DNA of 64,000 nt, taken from NCBI GenBank assembly GCA_041391925.1, contig JAWKNA010000003.1, positions 620,001-684,000 of the forward strand, written 5' to 3'. The notes under the pieces were generated by a model. It searched no databases. It was not told the DNA's origin and saw nothing but the letters and a program-made list of their open reading frames with translations. A program made the translations under genes and the position numbers. This DNA comes from JBPOFM01 sp041391925. Its GTDB lineage: Bacteria; Bacteroidota; Bacteroidia; Flavobacteriales; Flavobacteriaceae. Shown here piece after piece: positions 36,367-44,989 of this stretch. Position 1 is the first letter of the stretch. Each line of letters opens with the position of its first letter.

Positions 36367-36570
36367 ATGAAAATTGTAAGAGTTTGTATCTTTCCAAAAG
36401 ACATCCATTGCATCACTGGAAGAAGTGAGCGCTATGCCAGGAGTCTTTTAAATGACATTAGAAAGCATTTCGGCAAGCAACCGCACCAATTCATCACTAT
36501 AGAAGAATTCGCCGAATATAGCGGCATTAAAGAAGAGACCATCATCCAATATTTAGAACAAATATCATAG
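36367..36570 (+). CDS. Small conserved HTH-like protein
   Basis: 67 residues, KIVRVCIFPKDIHCITGRSERYARSLLNDIRKHFGKQPHQFITIEEFAEYSGIKEETIIQYL. The order helix - turn - helix with SERYARSLLNDI and the second EEF..YSGIKEE suggests a DNA-binding adaptor; similar short proteins are frequent in Bacteroidota. It is divergent from the DUF5675 operon, and the shared 158-bp region has GTATGTATAC and a GTATG...CATAC inverted repeat (36316-36352), possible operators. Confidence 0.7.
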   Translation: MKIVRVCIFPKDIHCITGRSERYARSLLNDIRKHFGKQPHQFITIEEFAEYSGIKEETIIQYLEQIS

Positions 36571-36588
36571 TATTTGATACGATTTATA

Positions 36589-36619
36589 TTGCTTTGAACC
36601 CCCGAAAACACTATCTTTG
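36589..36619 (+). promoter_or_regulatory. Orphan flavobacterial promoter
   Basis: TTG at 36589-36591 and TATCTTTG at 36612-36619, 20 nt apart, match the TTG/TAnnTTTG pattern. No coding frame follows for 360 bp, so it would drive a non-coding RNA or a leader for the exported protein at 36982. Confidence 0.5.
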
Positions 36620-36625
36620 TTACAT

Positions 36626-36832
36626 AGACTGATGCGCAAATCACATCATTGCAAATCAACCGAAAGGTTAACAAATCGGTCAACAGATTTTACAAGAAAT
36701 TATTAGCCTCGTGCTATAGGTAGGAAAATCAAAGGGTATTTGAATCCTGCCGTGGAGATGATGTACAGATGTATAAAACGGGTAATTTTTACACATCTGT
36801 AAACATGTAAAGAGTGTTTTTACACACTTTTT
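36626..36832 (+). ncRNA. Candidate non-coding RNA
   Basis: After the promoter come AACC-GAAA-GGTT (near 36660), GGTAGG/CCTGCC (36719 with 36746), ACAGATGT/ACATCTGT (about 36774-36800), and AGTGT/ACACT followed by TTTTT (36813-36832), a weak terminator. The stretch 36739-36755 resembles a tRNA T-arm. This is a candidate only; the pairing was judged by eye. From 36833 to 36981 I see nothing but A+T-rich DNA. Confidence 0.35.
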
Positions 36833-36981
36833 ATGTATTTCATAAAATGCATCAGACCATTTAAAAAGCTTTATATCAAATCAATAGTGGTTTTAAAGCA
36901 CGACAATTTTAAAATGGCATATTTCTTTCATATTGATTAAGTATAACAACAATAAATAAACTTAACCTAAAATTTTAAATC

Positions 36982-37284
36982 ATGAAAAAAGTAATTGTAG
37001 CAGCAGCATTAGTATTAGGAGGATTTTCAACCTTTGCAAGTTCAACGGAAGTATCGTTAAATCCAATTGATAATTTCATCAAGGATGAGACATTCAAGGA
37101 AATCCCAACCGAAAAACTGCCGCAAGCTGTTCAAGATGCATTCAAGGCAGATTTCAAGACCGCCACTCTAAATAAAGCTTTCGTAAATGAAAAGCAAGAA
37201 TACAAATTGGAATTTACTGTTGATGGAGCGGCATCAGTAGTATTTGCTGACAAAGATGGAAACTGGATTGACAAAAAAATGTAA
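36982..37284 (+). CDS. Small periplasmic protein, PepSY/BLIP-like, unknown
   Basis: 100 residues: signal peptide (MKKVIVAAALVLGGFSTFAS, cleaved near residue 20), then a compact domain ending YKLEFTVDGAASVVFADKDGNWIDKKM. The pattern LPQAVQDAF...VNEKQEYKLEFTVDG...DKDGNW resembles the exported PepSY-like putative beta-lactamase-inhibitor family. Function unknown. A strong terminator follows at 37320, so this is a single-gene unit. Confidence 0.8.
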   Translation: MKKVIVAAALVLGGFSTFASSTEVSLNPIDNFIKDETFKEIPTEKLPQAVQDAFKADFKTATLNKAFVNEKQEYKLEFTVDGAASVVFADKDGNWIDKKM

Positions 37285-37319
37285 AATCCACTTATTTCGA
37301 TTTCAAATCAGCAAGAAAA

Positions 37320-37348
37320 AGGACGTTTAATATAAACGTCCTTTTTTT
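37320..37348 (+). terminator. Intrinsic terminator after the small periplasmic gene
   Basis: AGGACGTTTA (37320-37329) pairs perfectly with TAAACGTCCT (37333-37342) around ATA, followed by seven T. Confidence 0.92.
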
Positions 37349-37408
37349 ATGTTTTTTTTATAGGTTAGAAACGTATATACTTAATATTTTTGTACAAATG
37401 CGAAATTC

Positions 37409-38752
37409 ATGAGCGCCATTCTGTTAGTTGAAGACGATGTAACCTTTTCGGAAATGCTGAAACGTTTTCTGGAACGTCAATCACATGTTGTCAGCTCCAG
37501 TTTTACCATTGAAAATGCGAAACAACGATTTAAGGATAGCAATTTTGATCTGGTGTTTACCGATTTAAGGCTTCCTGATGGCGATGGCATTAATTTATTG
37601 AACCATATCAAATCCAAAAATGAAACGCTTCCTGTGGTTTTGATGACTAGCTACGCTGAAGTTTCCACAGCTGTGAAAGCAATGAAACAAGGTGCTTTTG
37701 ATTATATTTCCAAACCTTTTAACCCAGAAGAGGTGTTGCAAGTGGTGAACAATGCTCTTGAAGTAAAACCAATCTCTAAAAAAGCAGACAGTCACGTACA
37801 GGGCACTAAAAAAAAGACTCCTACAGACAGTTCGGATTATGTTGCAGGCATAAGTTCTGCATCAAAAGTGTTGCAGGATTATATCAATCTTGTTGGTCCC
37901 ACCAATATGTCTGTCTTGATTTCTGGCGAAAGCGGTACAGGAAAGGAAGTGGTTGCTAAAGCCATTCATCTAAAAAGTTCAAGAAAAAATGAGCCGTTTG
38001 TTGCTGTGGATTGTGGAGCCATTCCTAAAGAAATTGCTTCCAGCGAATTTTTCGGACATAAAAAAGGCTCGTTTACAGGAGCTATCAATGACAAAAAAGG
38101 GCACTTTGAATCCGCCAACCATGGGACACTCTTTTTGGATGAAGTTGGAAATTTGACCTATGAAAACCAAATCCAATTGCTTCGCGCCTTGCAGGAACGT
38201 CGCATAAAACCCATTGGAAGTAGTGACGAAATCGCTGTGGATATTCGGTTGATAACAGCTACTAATGAAGACTTGGCTAAAGCTGTTGAGAAAGGTGATT
38301 TTAGGGAAGATTTGTACCATCGACTGAACGAATTTTCCATTAAAGTACCGAATCTTCAGGAACGAAAGGATGATTTGATTCTCTATGCCGATTTCTTCCT
38401 TAACCAAGCCAATTTGCAATTGAACAAAGATATCATTGGCTTTTCTTCTGATGTTTTAAAAGTGTTCCAAAACTATTCATGGCCAGGGAATTTGCGCGAA
38501 CTCTCCAATGTCATCAAGCGGGCGACTTTATTGACCCAAGGAGAAATTATACAAAAGGAAGTTTTACCAGCGGAATTATTTTCAGCAACAACTGAGACAC
38601 AACCAACTAGTTTTTCGGCCAAAACCAATGAAAAGGAACTCATTGTAAAAGTGCTTGCGGAGGTGAATAACAATAGGACCAAAGCCGCCAAACTTTTGAA
38701 TTTTTCAAGAAAGACACTTTACAATAAGCTCAAGGAGTATGATCTTGAGTAA
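37409..38752 (+). CDS. Sigma-54-dependent response regulator, NtrC family
   Basis: 447 residues: receiver domain (1-120; VEDD, acceptor Asp in FTDLRLP, Lys in SKPF), AAA+ domain (about 145-380; Walker A GESGTGKE, sigma-54 contact loop GSFTGA in place of GAFTGA, Walker B GTLFLDEVG) and a C-terminal Fis-type HTH (NNRTKAAKLLNFSRKTLYNKLKEY). It activates sigma-54 promoters when phosphorylated. Its 3' end overlaps the convergent hybrid kinase gene by 23 bp, and the kinase is its likely phosphate source. Confidence 0.95.
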   Translation: MSAILLVEDDVTFSEMLKRFLERQSHVVSSSFTIENAKQRFKDSNFDLVFTDLRLPDGDGINLLNHIKSKNETLPVVLMTSYAEVSTAVKAMKQGAFDYISKPFNPEEVLQVVNNALEVKPISKKADSHVQGTKKKTPTDSSDYVAGISSASKVLQDYINLVGPTNMSVLISGESGTGKEVVAKAIHLKSSRKNEPFVAVDCGAIPKEIASSEFFGHKKGSFTGAINDKKGHFESANHGTLFLDEVGNLTYENQIQLLRALQERRIKPIGSSDEIAVDIRLITATNEDLAKAVEKGDFREDLYHRLNEFSIKVPNLQERKDDLILYADFFLNQANLQLNKDIIGFSSDVLKVFQNYSWPGNLRELSNVIKRATLLTQGEIIQKEVLPAELFSATTETQPTSFSAKTNEKELIVKVLAEVNNNRTKAAKLLNFSRKTLYNKLKEYDLE

Positions 38753-41168
38753 TGTAATCACGTATTGCTTCATAAAAAGGATTCATACATTTTTCCAATG
38801 CTACTAAATCTTCAACAGTAATTGTTTCTTTTGTTTCTAACACTTCAAGATGTGGTACCACAGTGTCAGCCTTAAGTTGTTTAAACATGGTCAGCATCCG
38901 ATGACTTAGGTCATTTATTGTTTTAGTATCTTTTTTATTGACAGCATTTTTCAGAATGGACATATTCTGTTTGGTGTCTTCCAAAAAGTTTTTCAAAATG
39001 GATTTTAGGGCATCTTCATCATCATTTAAAAAACCGGAAATGGACGCAGTATCAAATAAATCAGAAGTGGGTTTTTGGTTTTCGTTGGCATGTTTGGATT
39101 TTTCTATGTTATTCGGAAACAACTTCTCTAAACTGTTCAAAAGTTTTTCGGCTGTAAAAGGTTTAAAAATAACAGTTGCAAATCCACTTTCTAAATAATG
39201 ATTTGATTCCATGTCTGCTCTTCCTGTCATAGCAATGATTGGCTGATCTTTGTAAGAATCGAGATTTTTTACCGTTTCCATAAAATGAAAGCCATTCATT
39301 TTTGGCAATTGGATGTCTGTGATAACAATATCGAAAGAGAGCCGATCCATTTCAAACAGTGCAGCTTTGGCATCTTCAAAAGTATGAACCGTAATTTGAT
39401 GCTGTTGCAAAATATCCGTAATCAATTGTCGCAATGAAGGGTCGTCATCCACCACGATGGCGTTCAATTCAAAAATGGAAGCTTCACTTGCCTTTAATTC
39501 TTTCTTAATTTGTTTGTCAGATAATTTTATGGGTACTGAAATATGAAAAGTACTTCCTTTTCCAAGTTCGCTCTCCAAGGTCAATTCCCCATCGAGCATA
39601 TCTACCAATTTTTTTGAAATCGCCAAACCGAGACCAAAACCATTCTGCTGGTTATTGTCAGGATTTTTGATTTGTGTAAATGCTTTAAAAATATCCTGCT
39701 GTTTTTCCTTGCTTATCCCAACGCCACTATCTTTAATATAGATATGCGCAAATAGTTTATCATTTTCAGGAACCAATTTTGTGGTAATGATGATTTGCCC
39801 CTTATCAGTAAATTTAAAGGCATTCCCAATGAGATTGTAGAGAATCTGTTTGATTCGAAAAGGATCACTGATGATGGTTCTGTCCAAATTGATGTCCTGC
39901 TCAACAATTAATTCGATTGGTTTATCGGCGTGTATGGCTTTGATATTTTCACTGGTTTCTTCGACTATGGAGGTTAAATTAAAAGGAATCGTTTCTATCT
40001 GAATATGGCCATCCTCCAATTTTGAAAATTCTAATAATTCTTCTACCAATTGTGTCATGTATCCCGAGGCGCTTCGAATATGTTTCAAATAATAATCGTC
40101 TTTAGAACTCTGCTGCGATTTTTGTAGCAATTCGCTATATCCCGAAATGGTACTCAACGGTGAACGCAAATCATGGCTGACCATATTGATTAATTGCTCC
40201 CTGCTTTTTAAAAGTGAAGAGGTATACTCATTTGACACTTCTAACTGTTCTCGATAACTTTGGGTTTGCCAAAAATCGTTTAAGATGATTATAGAAAAAA
40301 TCACTACTAAGATAAAGCACACAATCGCAGCCATTGTGATGATGTTGATGCTCTTGTCTAAAGTTGCTTGCCTTTTTTCATTGATACTTTGGGAATAAGA
40401 AACCATCTCCACTTCCAAGGTGCGCAGTAAGTTGCGCAATTGTCGACTTGTCATCAAATCATTTTCTATCAATTCCCGTTCCTTCAGTTGCAAGGATTCT
40501 TTTTGTGAAGAGGCTTCTTCTTGCACCTTTTTCAACAAGGCCTTTGAAGATGTCACAATGGAATCAATTTGCTTTTGGTTCACCTTGCTGATGGAATCTT
40601 TGGCAGCGGCATCATTGTTCAATTTAATAAATTCCTCAAGAATTTGTTTCATCCTTGGAGAAAGACTTTTTGGGTTTTCAACATAATCCTTGATGGTAAG
40701 CTTACCTAAAATAGGGTCAATGGTATTGAGCTTTTCAATAGTTTTTTCAATCGATTTTTCGGTGGAATTATTCGATTTTATGGCACGCAACTCGTTCATC
40801 GTTTGGTATTTGGTATCAAATACCACTTTGACACTATCCAATAATTCCCGTTGATAATCATTATTTACCAAAATACTTAACGTATCAATGCTTTTCAATA
40901 AAGTGTCATTTTGGGAGATGTAAGCTTCAAATTTCTCCTCCGAATTGAGTTGCAATGCTGCACGCGCCAAACTTTCATTTTCATAAATATCCGCAATCAG
41001 GCCTCCTATGCGAATAACTTTAGTGCGGTCGCTTAAATCTTCATTTTGGGTTTGGGTCAACGTCCTGATTTCTGAAAAAACCAACCAACCGGCAATGGTC
41101 ACCAAAATACCAAGCGTAATGTAGCCAATGATAACCTTAAAAGTGATTTTTCGTTTTGAAGATTCCAT
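38730..41168 (-). CDS. Hybrid sensor histidine kinase with receiver and HPt-like domains
   Basis: 812 residues: membrane helix (about 10-30), a helical periplasmic region (about 31-275), a second helix (about 276-300), kinase dimerisation domain (His in MVSHDLRSPL), ATPase domain (NLIGNAFKF, DSGVGI, GFGLGLAISKKLV), a receiver (VVDDDPS, ITDIQLP, FKPF), and a C-terminal HPt-like bundle in which LSHRMLTMFKQL would carry the His. This is a complete phosphorelay chain in one protein. The sequence and the facing NtrC-type gene suggest they form one pathway. The signal sensed is unknown. Confidence 0.93.
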   Translation of the reverse strand: MESSKRKITFKVIIGYITLGILVTIAGWLVFSEIRTLTQTQNEDLSDRTKVIRIGGLIADIYENESLARAALQLNSEEKFEAYISQNDTLLKSIDTLSILVNNDYQRELLDSVKVVFDTKYQTMNELRAIKSNNSTEKSIEKTIEKLNTIDPILGKLTIKDYVENPKSLSPRMKQILEEFIKLNNDAAAKDSISKVNQKQIDSIVTSSKALLKKVQEEASSQKESLQLKERELIENDLMTSRQLRNLLRTLEVEMVSYSQSINEKRQATLDKSINIITMAAIVCFILVVIFSIIILNDFWQTQSYREQLEVSNEYTSSLLKSREQLINMVSHDLRSPLSTISGYSELLQKSQQSSKDDYYLKHIRSASGYMTQLVEELLEFSKLEDGHIQIETIPFNLTSIVEETSENIKAIHADKPIELIVEQDINLDRTIISDPFRIKQILYNLIGNAFKFTDKGQIIITTKLVPENDKLFAHIYIKDSGVGISKEKQQDIFKAFTQIKNPDNNQQNGFGLGLAISKKLVDMLDGELTLESELGKGSTFHISVPIKLSDKQIKKELKASEASIFELNAIVVDDDPSLRQLITDILQQHQITVHTFEDAKAALFEMDRLSFDIVITDIQLPKMNGFHFMETVKNLDSYKDQPIIAMTGRADMESNHYLESGFATVIFKPFTAEKLLNSLEKLFPNNIEKSKHANENQKPTSDLFDTASISGFLNDDEDALKSILKNFLEDTKQNMSILKNAVNKKDTKTINDLSHRMLTMFKQLKADTVVPHLEVLETKETITVEDLVALEKCMNPFYEAIRDYITQDHTP

Positions 41169-41319
41169 AAATTGATGAATGCAGCAGCAAGATAAAAAAT
41201 GTGGGGCAATACAAAGACATCATTGATTTGATTTGTATTAATTTTTTTGGCAATAAAAACAGTTAGATGAAGTTTAAGTATCTTTGGCCTTTTGGAATCA
41301 CCATATACTCATCATTTTT

Positions 41320-41871
41320 ATGAAACTTTTCTATTTGATATGCAGCTTAGCTTTTTTTGTTGGATGCAACTCTCAATCCAATAAAACCATCAATGAAGTT
41401 TCTGATCAAGAAAAGGATTCTGAACGCATTACGCCCAAGGATATTGAAAGCCTAAAATTTACGGATTATGTTTTGAGTCCTGAAGCAAGCCAGGCAGTTG
41501 TCAATTGGCAACGCTACCAAGAATTAATGACGCAAATGGAATTTTTGAAAAAAGCAGACTTTTCATTTTTTGGTGGAAAAAATGAACTGTTGATGAATTT
41601 TCTCAAAGACCTTCAAAGTGATATTCCCCCAAGTGTTGCAACTCCTGCCATAAAAGAACGTCTGATTGCGTTAGAAACCAAACTTCTCAAACTGCACAGC
41701 ACTTTAAAATTATCCAATGTAAAAAAAAAGGAGATGTTGTCTAATATCAAAGAACTTTTAGTGGCCACTTCCAATCTTCACCTTCAAATCAACAAAAAAT
41801 TTGAATTGGAATCCCAAGTCATTGAAAATCCAAACAAGCACTCAGCAGCCATTGACAGCTTGGGAATTTGA
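41320..41871 (+). CDS. Lipoprotein of unknown function
   Basis: 183 residues from ATG 41320, where a lipobox begins (MKLFYLICSLAFFVGC; Cys16). The rest is mostly helical (KERLIALETKLLKLHSTLKLSNVKKKEMLSNIKELL...). A longer in-frame start at 41284 would add 12 residues before the signal. No family recognised. It follows the divergent hybrid kinase by 151 bp; a shared regulation is possible but not shown. Confidence 0.78.
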   Translation: MKLFYLICSLAFFVGCNSQSNKTINEVSDQEKDSERITPKDIESLKFTDYVLSPEASQAVVNWQRYQELMTQMEFLKKADFSFFGGKNELLMNFLKDLQSDIPPSVATPAIKERLIALETKLLKLHSTLKLSNVKKKEMLSNIKELLVATSNLHLQINKKFELESQVIENPNKHSAAIDSLGI

Positions 41872-42005
41872 ATATTTATCTTAATCTTTTGTTAAGATGT
41901 AACAATCAAGAGATTCGAGCTTCTAATTATTGACTAATTTTATGCAATTGCATTCTGTTTGACTATAGAATGCCTATAAACAATGCATATTAAACCTTAT
42001 TAACT

Positions 42006-44078
42006 ATGAATACATCCAATCTGAAACAGCTCTTTGCTGCTTCCGGAATTGCTTTTTTTGCTCTGGTGGCATGTAAGGACGATTCCAAAAAAGACACCGC
42101 AATGACAGAAGAAAAAATCCCTGGAATTGAACTGACCAACATGGACACTTTAGTGAGTCCAAAAGTGGATTTCTATAACTATGTTAATGGAAATTGGAAC
42201 AGAACCACGACAATCCCTGATGATGAATCGGTTTGGGGAGGATTTAGCGTGTTGAGAAAATCCACTCGCAAAGATGTGTTAGAAATTATCAACACCTCTA
42301 GGGAATTGAACACTTATGCTGAAGGTACTGACCAGAAGAAAGCACTTTTGATTTATGAAACCGAATTGGATACCGTTGCACGTGATGCGGCAGGAATTAA
42401 ACCTCTTCAACCTTATTTGGATAAAATCAATGGGATTAAAAATCTTGATGAACTGCAAACAGTAGTGGCATCAAATGTTGCCATCACTTCCCCGTTTATG
42501 GGATTGGCATCTTTTGCCGATTTGAACGATAGCAGTATGAATGCGCCATACATCACACCCGGAGGGCTAGGTTTGCCAGAGCGTGATTATTATTTGGAAC
42601 AAGACGAAAAATCCAAAGAAATCCGTCAGCAATATGTGGACCATATTGTAAGAATGTATAAATTCATAGGTATAGATGAGGCCAAAGCACGTAAAGAAGC
42701 AGAAACCATCTTGGCTTTGGAAACCAAATTGGCACAACCACGATTGGACAAAGTACAGAGTCGTGACATGCGTAATTATAACAATCCTAAAAGTCTAAAA
42801 GAATTACAGGCTATGGCACCAGCCATCAATTGGGAAAAATATATCAAGGATTTAGGTGTTGAAAAAAACTTGGATACTGTTATGGTAATGCAGCCTAAAT
42901 ATATGACGGCAATGAATTCCTTATTAAAAAGCACCTCCATTGAAGACCTTAAGTCATTGGTGCGTTGGTCAACCCTGAACAATGCAGCGGGAATGTTGAC
43001 TACAGATATGGATAAAGCCAATTGGGATTTTTATAGCAAAACTCTCAATGGAGCAAAAAAACAATTGCCAGCAGATGAACGTGCTTTGGAAACTGTCAGC
43101 GGTACCGTTGGTGAAGCTATAGGCAAGGTCTATGTAGATGCCAAATTCCCACCTGAAGCAAAGGCCAAAGCAGAAAAAATGATTAAAAATATCATTAAGG
43201 CCTATCAAGTCCGTATCAAAGCTCTGGATTGGATGTCTGAAGAAACAAAGGAAAAAGCAATTGCAAAGCTTGATAAGTTTACGGTAAAAATCGCTTATCC
43301 TGATGAATGGGAAGATTATTCCAAAATGCAGGTAAAAACAGGAAACACCTACGCTGAAAATATGCTAGCAGTAGCCGATTGGGCAACCAAAAAAAATTAC
43401 TCAGAAATTAATGAACCTGTTGACAAAAAAGAATGGGGAATGCCACCTCAAACAGTGAATGCATATTTTAATCCGTTAAACAATGAAATCGTATTTCCAG
43501 CGGCTATCTTACAACCACCTTTTTATAATTACAAAGCTGATGATGCTGTGAATTATGGAGGAATTGGTGCTGTGATTGGACATGAGATATCACATGCTTT
43601 TGATGATTCCGGAGCACGTTTTGATGCAGATGGGAATCTAAAAAACTGGTGGACGGACAAAGATCTTGAAGAGTTTACAAAACGTGGCAATGCCTTGGCA
43701 GAACAATACAGTGGTGTTGAAGTTGCTGATAGTCTTTACATCAATGGCGCCTTTACATTGGGTGAAAACATCGGTGATCTTGGAGGTGTCTTGGCAGCCT
43801 ATGATGGTTTGCAACAAAGTTTTAAAGAAAATGGACATCCAGACAAAATTGATGGATTTACAGCAGAGCAACGTTTCTTTATGAGTTGGGCAACTGTTTG
43901 GAGAACCTTAATGCGCGATGAAGCCTTAAGAACCCGTATCAAAACCGACCCACACTCTCCAGGTATGTACAGAGCTACACAACCTTTGAAAAACATTGAT
44001 GCTTTTTATGAAGCCTTCGATATCAAAGAAGGTGACCCCATGTATTTGGCACCTGAAAAAAGAGTCAGAATTTGGTAA
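42006..44078 (+). CDS. M13-family zinc metallopeptidase (neprilysin-like) lipoprotein
   Basis: 690 residues. The lipobox FFALVAC makes Cys23 the lipidation site. The M13 zinc site is complete: HEISH at 526-530 and the third ligand Glu587 in ENIGDLGG. The N-terminal part (VDFYNYVNGNWNRTT) and the C-terminal ending RVRIW match the family and its substrate-binding lobe. It hydrolyses small peptides at the envelope. A single-gene unit, ended by a strong bidirectional terminator. Confidence 0.95.
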   Translation: MNTSNLKQLFAASGIAFFALVACKDDSKKDTAMTEEKIPGIELTNMDTLVSPKVDFYNYVNGNWNRTTTIPDDESVWGGFSVLRKSTRKDVLEIINTSRELNTYAEGTDQKKALLIYETELDTVARDAAGIKPLQPYLDKINGIKNLDELQTVVASNVAITSPFMGLASFADLNDSSMNAPYITPGGLGLPERDYYLEQDEKSKEIRQQYVDHIVRMYKFIGIDEAKARKEAETILALETKLAQPRLDKVQSRDMRNYNNPKSLKELQAMAPAINWEKYIKDLGVEKNLDTVMVMQPKYMTAMNSLLKSTSIEDLKSLVRWSTLNNAAGMLTTDMDKANWDFYSKTLNGAKKQLPADERALETVSGTVGEAIGKVYVDAKFPPEAKAKAEKMIKNIIKAYQVRIKALDWMSEETKEKAIAKLDKFTVKIAYPDEWEDYSKMQVKTGNTYAENMLAVADWATKKNYSEINEPVDKKEWGMPPQTVNAYFNPLNNEIVFPAAILQPPFYNYKADDAVNYGGIGAVIGHEISHAFDDSGARFDADGNLKNWWTDKDLEEFTKRGNALAEQYSGVEVADSLYINGAFTLGENIGDLGGVLAAYDGLQQSFKENGHPDKIDGFTAEQRFFMSWATVWRTLMRDEALRTRIKTDPHSPGMYRATQPLKNIDAFYEAFDIKEGDPMYLAPEKRVRIW

Positions 44079-44100
44079 TGAATTAAATTTGATGTATTAA

Positions 44101-44140
44101 AAAAAGCAGCCTCCAGATAGCTATCTAGAGGCTGCTTTTT
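44101..44140. terminator. Bidirectional terminator between convergent genes
   Basis: AAAAAGCAGCCTC (44101-44113) pairs with 44128-44140, and the loop region contains a second palindrome AGATAGCTATCT. Flanking A and T runs let it stop both the M13 gene and the leftward TPR gene. Confidence 0.93.
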
Positions 44141-44161
44141 AAATTATATGGAATTTTTTAT

Positions 44162-44845
44162 TTACTCTTTAGGTTTTCGCAACAAGGCATCTTTACTGAT
44201 TTTTGCAAGATTAAAGTTGGGGTCAATAGCCAGCGCACGGTTTAAGGTTGCTAGTGCAATTTCTGTATTGGCCTTTGTATCTTCATTATACAATGCAAGC
44301 GCTTTTAAATATAAAAAAGCAGCTTTAAGAGATGTTTCATAAGGCTGTTGGGATTCATAGAAAGCTTTTTTCATGTCGTCCTTTGTGTTTGCCAACCCAT
44401 ATTCGATGCTTGTTTGGGCACCTGCAATATCTTGTAATTGTAATTTTAAGTCTGCAATCTCATAAGCCAAATAAGGTGTTGGTTTTCTGCCGAACAAAAC
44501 TTCATAATGTTCCAAAGCTCGTTTGGGTTGATTCAGCGATTTTAAAGCAATCGCTTTGACTTCTACATTCAAGTCAGAATCGGAGGCATTTTTTTCAATG
44601 CCAAGTGTATTTAGGGCCTCTACATTCATGCCTTCAGATACATAGAGATAGGCAATGGTATCTTTTCGTGCTTGGGACGGTGCAAGCACATCCAAATGCG
44701 TCATCGCACTGATGACTCCTTGCACATCCCCTTGTTTTTTCATCTGTTGGTAATAAGCCTCAAAATGCTTTTGAAGTTCGCTTTTGGTTTGGGCGGCCAT
44801 GCCAAAAGAAAACATGACAGCCAATAGAAGTAGTAGTTTTTTCAT
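44162..44845 (-). CDS. Exported TPR-like protein
   Basis: 227 residues: signal peptide (MKKLLLLLAVMFSFGMAAQ), then helical repeats such as AIALKSLNQPKRALEHYEVLFGRKPTPYLAYEIADLKLQLQDIAGAQTSIEYGL with the small-residue pattern of TPRs, and a last repeat LATLNRALAIDPNFNLA. A periplasmic protein-protein interaction role is likely; partners are unknown. It stands alone, with a bidirectional terminator downstream. Confidence 0.85.
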   Translation of the reverse strand: MKKLLLLLAVMFSFGMAAQTKSELQKHFEAYYQQMKKQGDVQGVISAMTHLDVLAPSQARKDTIAYLYVSEGMNVEALNTLGIEKNASDSDLNVEVKAIALKSLNQPKRALEHYEVLFGRKPTPYLAYEIADLKLQLQDIAGAQTSIEYGLANTKDDMKKAFYESQQPYETSLKAAFLYLKALALYNEDTKANTEIALATLNRALAIDPNFNLAKISKDALLRKPKE

Positions 44846-44989
44846 CTGTACCTATTATTTTTTACGGGCTAAAACTATAAAAATTTATAGGATAAATTCT
44901 TAACAATTTGCTAATTGTTCGATTTTGCCCGTAAGATGTGGAATACATTTACTTTCACTTTTTAATGAATGATGCGGATGTATTTTTTA

